Origin: Polaromonas sp. YR568
GTDB lineage: Bacteria > Pseudomonadota > Gammaproteobacteria > Burkholderiales > Burkholderiaceae
NCBI GenBank assembly: GCA_945871335.1
Contig: CAMBWM010000154.1
Span: forward strand, 1-5,757
DNA length: 5,757 nucleotides
Direction of reading: 5' to 3'
This document shows, piece by piece, positions 1-5,323 of this stretch (within the stretch, counting starts at the first letter, position 1; every line of letters starts with the position of its first letter). The translations under genes were made by a program, and so were the position numbers. The notes under the pieces were generated by a model. The model was given only the letters and a program-made list of their open reading frames with translations. It had not been told where the DNA came from and ran no database searches.

Positions 1-719
1 TGCTGGAGATGCTGGCCGCCGCTGCAGGCCCGCAGACCCGCGTGATTCCGGCCATCGGCCCGGACTTCGGCAAGATGATCGAGCAGGCGCAGATCCTCAA
101 GGGCACGGGCTACCGCACCGCGATGGTCTTGCCCATGCAGGGGTTCACCACCCCGGACGGCGTGGCCGACGGTATCGAGCGCTTTGTACAGCTCGCCGGT
201 ATGCCTGTCACGCTCTACATCAAGAGCGAGCAATACATAGACCTCGAACGCTTGCAGCGCCTGGTCGAAAGCCAGCACGTCTTGTGCGTCAAATATGCTG
301 TGGTGCGCACCGACACCGGGCAAGATCCCTATCTGAAGGAAATGATTGAGCGCATTTCCAGCGCGCGGATTGTCAGCGGCATGGGCGAGCGGCCGGTGCT
401 TTCACACATCGGCGACTGGGGTTTGACATCCTTCACCACCGGCTCGGGCTGCCTGGCGCCGCGCGCCTGTATGGACTTGTTGCGCGCGCTCAAGGCCGGT
501 GACCAGGCCCGTGCGCAAGGACTCTACGACGCATTCATGCCGCTGGAGACTTTGCGTGACAACGTCTCATTAATTCGTGTGTTGCATGACGCCGTGAGTT
601 GGAGCGGCCTGGCCGACATGGGCGCGCAACTGCCATTACTCAGTGCCACACCCGCAACCATGCGTGTGCCGGTGGAGGCTGCGGCCCGCAGCTTGCTGGC
701 CTTTGAAGCGGCCCGGTAA
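1..719 (+). CDS. Dihydrodipicolinate synthase/N-acetylneuraminate lyase (DapA) family protein, 5'-truncated by the window
   Basis: C-terminal part of a class I (Schiff-base) aldolase/dehydratase of the DapA superfamily. The reading frame is open from the first complete codon at position 3, so the gene begins upstream; family members are about 300 residues and roughly 60-70 N-terminal residues, including the usual GGTGE-like substrate loop, are missing. Counting from the internal Met at 9, the TIM-barrel motifs are visible: Tyr70 in TLYIKS fits the family's catalytic tyrosine, and Lys95 in VLCVKYAV fits the Schiff-base lysine, with a typical spacing of about 25 residues. A Gly/Ser-rich stretch (TTGSGCLAPR, 143-152) matches the late barrel strands. 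It lies 38 bp upstream of a GntR regulator and in the same direction as a Udh-like gene, which suggests a keto-deoxy sugar acid substrate rather than lysine biosynthesis. It does not show the YKDG signature I associate with 5-dehydro-4-deoxyglucarate dehydratase (KdgD). Family assignment is firm; substrate is inference. Confidence 0.88.
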   Translation, partial: LEMLAAAAGPQTRVIPAIGPDFGKMIEQAQILKGTGYRTAMVLPMQGFTTPDGVADGIERFVQLAGMPVTLYIKSEQYIDLERLQRLVESQHVLCVKYAVVRTDTGQDPYLKEMIERISSARIVSGMGERPVLSHIGDWGLTSFTTGSGCLAPRACMDLLRALKAGDQARAQGLYDAFMPLETLRDNVSLIRVLHDAVSWSGLADMGAQLPLLSATPATMRVPVEAAARSLLAFEAAR

Positions 720-757
720 GCGCAGGCCCGCGTGCCGATCAGAGAAACATCCAGCAG

Positions 758-1450
758 ATGATCAGCAAGACCGCTCCCAAAGGCCTGGTTGATCAGGTTT
801 ACAGAGGCCTGCTGGAGCTGATCATGCAGGGCGACCTGAAAGAGGGCGACAAGCTGTCGACTGAGCAGGCATTGGCCGAGCAGTTCAAGACATCCCGCCC
901 AACGGTGCGCGAGGCGCTGTCGCGGCTGCGCTCGGACGGCATCATTGCCAGCCGTCAGGGCGCAGGGACTTTTGTCACGCGCCGACCTGACCCCGATCTG
1001 CCACGCTTCATGCCGCTCGAGTCGCTGTCGGATGTGCGGCGCTGCCTGGACTTTCGCATCGTGGTCGAATGTGGTGCTGCCGCGCTGGCCGCTGCCATGG
1101 CGGACGATGAGGACATGGTGCGCATTGAGAAAGCCTTGATTCGTCTGGAGGAGGCCGTGGCCCAAAACGCGCTGGGCGTTGACGAGGACTTTGACTTTCA
1201 CCTGGCCGTCGCCCAGGCCAGCAAGAACCAGTTCTTTGTGTCTGTGCTGGTCTCGATCAAGCCGCACATAGAATTTGGCATGAACCTGATGCGCAACTTG
1301 TCCCTGAGCAAAAGCGGCGAACGGCTTATTCGGGTCCAGTCCGAGCACCGGGATATCGTCAAAGCCATTTTGCAGCGCGACCCGCTCGAGGCGGAAGCTG
1401 TGATGCGGCGGCATCTGCAAGAAACCCGGCAGCGTATGTTCGGCAGTTGA
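758..1450 (+). CDS. GntR-family transcriptional regulator, FadR subfamily (FCD domain)
   Basis: A 230-residue one-component regulator, normal length for the FadR/FCD subfamily. The N-terminal winged helix-turn-helix covers about residues 8-76: it has the LxxGDKL-STEQALAEQF segment, the recognition-helix pattern SRPTVREALSRL (46-57), and the wing GIIASRQGAGTFV (61-73). The C-terminal all-helical FCD domain (about 93-225) carries the expected metal-site residues: Asp144, His148 (in DFDFHLA), His197 (SEHRDI) and His219 (RRHLQ). FCD domains bind small carboxylates, often with a metal. The ATG at 758 sits 38 bp after the upstream stop and has only a weak purine tract (AGAGAAA, 741-747). Its place between a DapA-like enzyme and a uronate dehydrogenase homologue suggests local control by a uronate or aldarate intermediate, probably as a repressor; that role is inferred. 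Confidence 0.93.
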   Translation: MISKTAPKGLVDQVYRGLLELIMQGDLKEGDKLSTEQALAEQFKTSRPTVREALSRLRSDGIIASRQGAGTFVTRRPDPDLPRFMPLESLSDVRRCLDFRIVVECGAAALAAAMADDEDMVRIEKALIRLEEAVAQNALGVDEDFDFHLAVAQASKNQFFVSVLVSIKPHIEFGMNLMRNLSLSKSGERLIRVQSEHRDIVKAILQRDPLEAEAVMRRHLQETRQRMFGS

Positions 1451-1476
1451 CTGCCCGGCCAGCGCGCTTTGACAAT

Positions 1477-1480
1477 AAGG
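1477..1480 (+). promoter_or_regulatory. Ribosome binding site of the udh-like gene
   Basis: AAGG lies 9 bp before the ATG at 1490 and decides between this start and an upstream in-frame TTG at 1469, which has no purine-rich sequence in front of it. Confidence 0.55.
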
Positions 1481-1489
1481 CCCCACACC

Positions 1490-2290
1490 ATGATCTCCAG
1501 ACTACTCCTTACCGGCGCGGCCGGCCGCCTGGGCGGCCACCTGCGCAGCAGCCTGCGTCCGTACGCACAGACACTGCGCCTGTCTGACATCGCCCCCATG
1601 TCCCCCGCCCAAGCCGGCGAAGAAGTCGTGCGCTGCGAGTTGTCAGACAAGCAGGCAGTCGACCGCCTGGTGCAGGGCTGCCAGGCCATCGTGCACATGG
1701 GCGGCATACCTAACGAGCAGCCCTTCGAGAAAATTCTCGACGCCAATATTCGCGGCGTGATGCATATTTACGAAGGTGCGCGCCGCCACGGTGTGGGCCG
1801 CGTGGTTTTTGCCAGCTCCAACCATGTGGTCGGTTTTCACCGGCAGGGCGATGTGCTCGAGACCGACTGTGCGCGCCGCCCAGACGGGCACTACGGCCTG
1901 TCTAAATCTTTTGGCGAGGACGTGGCGCGCTTTTACTTTGACCGCTATGGTATTGAGAGCGCCTGTCTGCGCATCGGTTCAGCCGCGCCTGAACCGATGG
2001 ACCGGCGCATGTTGCACACTTGGCTGAGCTACCGCGACCTGACCGAGCTGGTGCGCTGCTGCCTGATGGTGCCGCAACTCGGCCACACGGTTGTGTATGG
2101 CGTGTCTGACAACCGTGACCCGTGGTGGCGTAACACGGCTGCCAGCCATCTGGGCTTCAAGCCGCAAGACAGCGCCGAGCCCTTTCGCGGCGCGCGTGAA
2201 CAAAGCCCGCCGCTGGACGACAGCGACCCGGCGCGGATTTACCAGGGTGGCGGTTTTGTCAAAAATGGGCCGTTTGAAGAGCCGGGTTGA
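1490..2290 (+). CDS. udh: NAD-dependent epimerase/dehydratase family protein, probable uronate dehydrogenase
   Basis: A 266-residue extended short-chain dehydrogenase that resembles, from memory, characterised uronate dehydrogenases (about 265-275 residues) throughout. Those enzymes oxidise D-galacturonate or D-glucuronate with NAD+ to the aldarolactone in the cytosol. Visible motifs: the Rossmann glycine motif TGAAGRLG (8-15); Asp33 at the end of strand 2, favouring NAD over NADP; VHMGGIP (68-74); FASSNH (107-112); the catalytic pair Tyr135 and Lys139 in YGLSK; RIGS (161-164) with PEP and RRML after it (R172/R173 near the substrate-binding arginine of Udh); and a late WW pair (212-213). I chose the ATG at 1490 because the glycine motif then starts at the usual place and AAGG (1477-1480) lies 9 bp before it; a TTG at 1469 would add seven unlikely residues. 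It follows the GntR gene by 39 bp. Other sugar-nucleotide epimerase roles are less likely because the protein is short. Confidence 0.85.
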   Translation: MISRLLLTGAAGRLGGHLRSSLRPYAQTLRLSDIAPMSPAQAGEEVVRCELSDKQAVDRLVQGCQAIVHMGGIPNEQPFEKILDANIRGVMHIYEGARRHGVGRVVFASSNHVVGFHRQGDVLETDCARRPDGHYGLSKSFGEDVARFYFDRYGIESACLRIGSAAPEPMDRRMLHTWLSYRDLTELVRCCLMVPQLGHTVVYGVSDNRDPWWRNTAASHLGFKPQDSAEPFRGAREQSPPLDDSDPARIYQGGGFVKNGPFEEPG

Positions 2291-2309
2291 CCCCTGGCGC
2301 TAGGCTGCC

Positions 2310-2978
2310 TTAACTTTGCGCCAGCAGCACCATCAGCGCGCCTGCGCCGCCGTCTGCCGGCCGGGCCTGGGCGAAAGCCAGCACTTCTTTTTTCTGGGTC
2401 AACCAGCTGTGCACCCGGCCTTTGAGCACAGGCGCTTTGCCCGGTGAGCCTAAGCCTTTACCGTGCACCACGCGCACGCAGCGCCAGCCGGTTTTGTGGG
2501 CGTCACGGATGAACTGGGACAAGCTTTCACGGGCCTCTTCGCGGCGCAGGCCGTGCAGGTCAATTTGACCCTGCACGCTCCAGCCACCACGTCGCAGTTT
2601 GCGCAGCACATCGGGCCCCATGCCGGGGCGGCGAAAGCTCAGCGCGTCGTCGGTGTCCAGCAGAGTGCTCACATCAAACTCGTCAGAAATGGCTTCGTGC
2701 ATGACGGCCATTTCATCGAGCTGGTGTTGCACCGGTACAGGTGCTGGCGGCTCGGGGCGCAGGCCTGCCCTTTGCCCTGGCGCGTGGCGTGCCGGCAATG
2801 CCTTGACCGGGCCGATGGCACGTTTGAAAAGCTCTTTTTCGGCCTGGCGCTGGCGGGCTGCGGCCAAGCGCTCGGCTTCTAGCTTCGCCGCCAGCTCGGC
2901 TTGCGCCTGAATGTCTTGCTTGAGGGCTTTGAGGCCGCGCAGGTCTTTGATAGCGGGCTTACTGGCTGGCGTTGGCAT
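2310..2978 (-). CDS. Smr-domain protein, SmrB (YfcN)-like putative endoribonuclease
   Basis: A 222-residue protein with a charged, Ala-rich helix, likely coiled coil, at about 13-55, a Pro-rich linker (about 70-83), and a C-terminal Smr domain (about 135-220). The Smr domain shows the DLHG motif (140-143), the HGKG motif (172-175) and a closing GGAGALMVLL stretch (210-219). The region SDEFD (98-102) followed by LRRGGWS (128-134) just before DLHG matches the layout I recall for E. coli SmrB, an endonuclease that cuts mRNA between collided ribosomes to start rescue. The protein is longer than E. coli SmrB (about 183 residues), mainly at the N-terminus, the part SmrB uses for ribosome contact. 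It starts 9 bp after the radC stop, so the two are probably one transcript; its own ribosome site is weak (CGGGG directly before ATG). It converges on udh. Smr-domain assignment is firm; the ribosome-rescue role is inferred. Confidence 0.9.
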   Translation of the reverse strand: MPTPASKPAIKDLRGLKALKQDIQAQAELAAKLEAERLAAARQRQAEKELFKRAIGPVKALPARHAPGQRAGLRPEPPAPVPVQHQLDEMAVMHEAISDEFDVSTLLDTDDALSFRRPGMGPDVLRKLRRGGWSVQGQIDLHGLRREEARESLSQFIRDAHKTGWRCVRVVHGKGLGSPGKAPVLKGRVHSWLTQKKEVLAFAQARPADGGAGALMVLLAQS

Positions 2979-2987
2979 CCCCGAACT

Positions 2988-3662
2988 TTAGACCAAACCC
3001 AGCTCCGCCATCGACACCGCTTGTGATGCCGTCACCACAAAATGGTCCAGTACGCGCACGTCCACCAGCGCCAGGGCAGCTTTGAGGGTCTGCGTCAAGG
3101 CCTCGTCAGCGCGTGAGGGCTGGGCCGTACCGCTGGGGTGGTTGTGCGCCAGAACCACACTGCTTGCGTTCAATGTGAGTGCCTGCTTCACCACCTCGCG
3201 CGGGTAGACGCTGGTTTGCGTCAAGGTGCCGCGAAACATTTCCTCCAGGGCGATCAAACGATGCTGGCTGTCTAAAAAAAGTACCGCAAAAACCTCATGG
3301 TGCAGCCCACCCAGTTGCAGTTGCAGGTAGTCGCGCACAGCTTGTGGCGTGTTGAACAAGGGCTTTTGCGTCAGCTGCTGGACCAGCGCCCGACGTGCGA
3401 GCTCCAGCACTGCCACCAGCTCGGCCCGTTTGGCCGGCCCCAGGCCTTTAACGGTCTTGAGCGCCTCAGCCGGCATGTGCAGCAGGCCGGCCACACCGCC
3501 AAAGCGGTCCACCAACTCTTGCGCCAATTGCAAGACGTTTTTACCGCGAATGCCGCTGCGCAGCAGCAAGGCCAGCAATTCAACGTCGCTCAGCGCCGCC
3601 GCACCACGGCTGAGCAGCTTTTCACGCGGACGTGCTTCTTTGGGAAGGTCTTTGAGCAGCAT
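2988..3662 (-). CDS. radC: RadC family JAMM/MPN+ protein (UPF0758)
   Basis: A 224-residue protein, the same length as E. coli RadC. The N-terminus has the family signature RPREKLL (11-17) and [12 protein letters not shown] (26-37), then a helix-hairpin-helix-like segment [12 protein letters not shown] (71-82). The C-terminal JAMM domain is complete: Glu123 ([11 protein letters not shown]), His173 and His175 in HNHPSG, Ser183 and Asp186, the zinc-site pattern HxH-x7-SxxD. The name comes from an old radiation-sensitivity phenotype later attributed to another gene; the cellular role is unsettled, and a DNA-processing or protease-like activity is inferred from domains only. The ATG at 3662 gives the usual N-terminus; only a weak AGG lies before it. 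It is transcribed divergently from fkpB and is probably co-transcribed with the Smr gene 9 bp downstream. Confidence 0.96.
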   Translation of the reverse strand: MLLKDLPKEARPREKLLSRGAAALSDVELLALLLRSGIRGKNVLQLAQELVDRFGGVAGLLHMPAEALKTVKGLGPAKRAELVAVLELARRALVQQLTQKPLFNTPQAVRDYLQLQLGGLHHEVFAVLFLDSQHRLIALEEMFRGTLTQTSVYPREVVKQALTLNASSVVLAHNHPSGTAQPSRADEALTQTLKAALALVDVRVLDHFVVTASQAVSMAELGLV

Positions 3663-3683
3663 GCCTAAAGCTTAGCCAAAGGG

Positions 3684-3715
3684 GGCGCCGGAGCGGGTGA
3701 ACTTTGTCCGGCGCC
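3684..3715. repeat. 9-bp perfect inverted repeat between radC and fkpB
   Basis: Arms GGCGCCGGA (3684-3692) and TCCGGCGCC (3707-3715) are perfectly complementary, separated by 14 bp. The right arm overlaps a 10-bp palindrome CCGGCGCCGG (3708-3717) and a second inverted repeat, GTCCGG (3706-3711) with CCGGAC (3725-3730). It lies in the divergent gap upstream of both radC and fkpB, so it could be an operator or a hairpin in the radC 5' leader. No run of T follows on either strand, so it is a poor intrinsic terminator. Confidence 0.5.
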
Positions 3716-3756
3716 GGCCAAAGACCGGACGGGGGTGGCGATCCGGCGGCGCTTCT

Positions 3757-3762
3757 TACACT
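3757..3762 (+). promoter_or_regulatory. Possible -10 box of fkpB-ispH
   Basis: TACACT matches the sigma-70 -10 consensus at 4 of 6 positions, including the three most important, and lies 28 bp before the chosen fkpB ATG in the divergent gap. No convincing -35 is visible at the usual distance (GGTGGC at 3734-3739), so this is tentative. Confidence 0.25.
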
Positions 3763-3790
3763 GGCTTTTTTGCCCGTAATGAAAGTTTGC

Positions 3791-4279
3791 ATGTTGTCTG
3801 CCCCGCTCGAGTCTTTGCCGCGTGTGACCCCGGGGTCTTTTTTGACTTTGCACTACCGCATGGCGGCTGCCGCCGTCAACGGACAGCCCGGCGCTGACAT
3901 CATCAATACCTTTGATGGCAAGCCCGCTACCCTGAGTCTGGGCGGCGGCCAGTTGTCACCGGCGCTTGAGCAGCGCCTGCTGGGTCTGAGCGAGGGCGCG
4001 CGAGTCACCTTTGAGGTGCCTGCCGGGGAGGCTTTTGGCGAACGCAACCCTGAGCTGGTCCAATGGGTGGGCCGCAAACTGCTCAACGAGCTGGGTGACC
4101 CAGACGAGCGCTACCATGCAGGCGACGTGGTGCAGTTTCCCACCCCCGACGGCATGGGCCAGTACGCTGGTGCAGTGCAGCAGGTCAAAGCGGATGGAGC
4201 GGCAGTTCAGTTCGATTTCAACCACCCGCTGGCCGGTCAGGCCGTGGTGTTTGAGGTGCATGTGATTGGAGTAATTTGA
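3791..4279 (+). CDS. fkpB: FKBP-type peptidyl-prolyl cis-trans isomerase, SlpA/FkpB type
   Basis: A 162-residue single-domain FKBP of the SlpA group, which speeds proline isomerisation and acts as a cytosolic chaperone; there is no signal peptide. The FKBP fold begins at PGSFLTLHYR (14-23), continues through FDGKPATLSLGGGQL (41-55) and LEQRLLGLSEG (59-69), and is interrupted after AFGERNPEL (81-89) by the inserted-in-flap segment (about 84-140) typical of this group. It closes with FDFNHPLAGQ (141-150), a strong family signature, and VVFEVHVIGV. The start is uncertain: ATG at 3791 gives an N-terminus of usual length and has a weak GAAAG (3781-3785) before it; ATG at 3779 (four residues longer) is possible, while a TTG at 3704 would add 29 unlikely residues that overlap the inverted repeat. 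Its stop is 3 bp before ispH, the same pairing as fkpB-ispH in E. coli, so the two are surely co-transcribed. Confidence 0.92.
   Translation: MLSAPLESLPRVTPGSFLTLHYRMAAAAVNGQPGADIINTFDGKPATLSLGGGQLSPALEQRLLGLSEGARVTFEVPAGEAFGERNPELVQWVGRKLLNELGDPDERYHAGDVVQFPTPDGMGQYAGAVQQVKADGAAVQFDFNHPLAGQAVVFEVHVIGVI
4268..4271 (+). promoter_or_regulatory. Ribosome binding site of ispH inside the end of fkpB
   Basis: GGAG lies 11 bp before the ispH ATG and within the last codons of fkpB, so translation of the two genes is probably coupled. Confidence 0.5.
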
Positions 4280-4282
4280 CAA

Positions 4283-5290
4283 ATGAGCATCAAGCCTGAA
4301 GCGGGCCATCCGCAAGAAATCCTGTTGGCCGAGCCGCGCGGTTTTTGCGCCGGCGTGGACCGCGCCATCGAAATCGTCGAGCGCGCCATCATCAAGTTTG
4401 GCGCACCCATCTACGTGCGCCATGAGATCGTGCACAACACCTATGTCGTCAATGACCTCAAAGACAAGGGCGCCATCTTCATTGAAGAGCTCCGCGATGT
4501 GCCTCCGGGCGCTACCTTGGTTTTCAGTGCGCATGGCGTTAGTCGGGCTGTGCAGGAAGAAGCGCGCGAGCGCGGCTTTCAAATTTTTGATGCCACCTGC
4601 CCGCTGGTCTCCAAAGTGCATGTTGAAGTGGCCAAACTCCACAAAGAAGGCTACGAGTTCATCATGATCGGCCACAAGGGTCATCCGGAAGTCGAAGGCA
4701 CCATGGGCCAGCTCGACAGCGGCATTCACCTGGTGGAAGACGTGGCGGACGTGGCGCGTATCCAGCCCGCCCAGACCTCGCTATTGGCGGTGGTCACGCA
4801 GACCACGCTGAGCGTGGATGACGCCGCCGAAATCAGCGCGGCGGTGAAGGCGCGTTTTCCGCAGGTGCGCGAGCCCAAGCAGCAAGACATTTGCTACGCC
4901 ACCCAAAACCGCCAGGACGCCGTCAAGGTCATGAGCCCGCAGGTGGATTTGCTGATCGTGGTTGGCAGCCCGACCAGCTCCAACAGCAACCGCCTGCGCG
5001 AGCTGGCTGCCAAACTGGGCACCGAAGCCTACATGGTGGACGATGCCAGCGAGCTTCAGGAAAGCTGGTTTGAGGGTCGCAACCGCGTGGGCTTGACCGC
5101 TGGCGCATCAGCGCCTGAGGTGCTGGTTAAGGCGGTAATAGACCGCATCCGCGCTCTGGGTGCAGTGTCCGTGCGCAAGATGGACGGTATCGAAGAAACC
5201 ATCAAGTTCCCGCTGCCCAAAGGCTTGCGCATGAGCAGTGAACAGGCGCTTGAAGCCGACGGCAGCCGCCTGCACGAATCCGGCCACTGA
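4283..5290 (+). CDS. ispH: 4-hydroxy-3-methylbut-2-enyl diphosphate reductase
   Basis: Last enzyme of the MEP (non-mevalonate) isoprenoid pathway. It reduces HMBPP to isopentenyl and dimethylallyl diphosphate with an iron-sulfur cluster, in the cytosol. The 335-residue protein is close to the family's usual length (about 310-330). All key residues are present: the three cluster cysteines Cys22 ([11 protein letters not shown]), Cys106 (DATCPLV) and Cys204 ([10 protein letters not shown]); the diphosphate-binding histidines His51 (IVHN), His84 (FSAHGVS) and His134 (GHPEVEGT); the proton-relay Glu136; Thr174 in VTQTTLS; and the [10 protein letters not shown] stretch (229-238). It has a short extension before the first cysteine and a variable C-terminal tail of about 20 residues rich in Ser and Glu. 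It starts 3 bp after fkpB and precedes serS by 33 bp. As the only isoprenoid route in most betaproteobacteria, it is likely essential. Confidence 0.98.
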   Translation: MSIKPEAGHPQEILLAEPRGFCAGVDRAIEIVERAIIKFGAPIYVRHEIVHNTYVVNDLKDKGAIFIEELRDVPPGATLVFSAHGVSRAVQEEARERGFQIFDATCPLVSKVHVEVAKLHKEGYEFIMIGHKGHPEVEGTMGQLDSGIHLVEDVADVARIQPAQTSLLAVVTQTTLSVDDAAEISAAVKARFPQVREPKQQDICYATQNRQDAVKVMSPQVDLLIVVGSPTSSNSNRLRELAAKLGTEAYMVDDASELQESWFEGRNRVGLTAGASAPEVLVKAVIDRIRALGAVSVRKMDGIEETIKFPLPKGLRMSSEQALEADGSRLHESGH

Positions 5291-5294
5291 GGGC

Positions 5295-5311
5295 AGGGGC
5301 TTCTAGCCCCT
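5295..5311 (+). terminator. Small hairpin between ispH and serS (weak terminator candidate)
   Basis: AGGGGC (5295-5300) pairs perfectly with GCCCCT (5306-5311) around a 5-nt loop TTCTA, 4 bp after the ispH stop. It is followed by TAAAATCCC rather than a T-run, so it is at best a weak terminator; it could instead mark the ispH mRNA 3' end. It directly abuts the putative serS -10 box. Confidence 0.3.
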
Positions 5312-5317
5312 TAAAAT
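5312..5317 (+). promoter_or_regulatory. Putative -10 box of serS
   Basis: TAAAAT differs from the TATAAT consensus at one base and ends 6 bp before the serS ATG at 5324. Transcription from it would start at or within a base or two of the A of the ATG. The sequence about 17 bp upstream (GAGGGC, 5289-5294) does not resemble a -35, so the promoter would depend on other contacts. Confidence 0.4.
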
Positions 5318-5323
5318 CCCAGC

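Noticed and set aside
1469..1474. A perfect TTGACA -35 box before the udh-like gene
   Set aside because: The sequence 17 bp downstream (GATCTC, 1492-1497) lies inside the coding region and does not resemble a -10 box.
524..1486. A 320-codon open frame on the minus strand across the DapA-like and GntR genes
   Set aside because: It is antisense to well-supported genes with clear domains, has no recognisable motif, and such long antisense frames are common in GC-rich DNA.
2284..2293. GGGT-TG-ACCC as a terminator after udh
   Set aside because: The loop is only 2 nt, the stem is 4 bp and there is no T-run.
3704..3790. N-terminal extension of fkpB from a TTG codon
   Set aside because: It would add 29 residues with no resemblance to FKBP N-termini, crosses the inverted-repeat region and has no ribosome site.
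4276..4281. TTGACA at the fkpB-ispH junction as an ispH promoter
   Set aside because: No -10 box occurs at the proper distance (AAGCGG at 4299-4304), it overlaps the fkpB stop, and the 3-bp gap points to co-transcription.
3956..4729. A 257-codon open frame on the minus strand over fkpB and ispH
   Set aside because: It is a shadow of two genes with complete family signatures on the plus strand; its composition (His-, Asp- and Leu-rich) shows no family I recognise.
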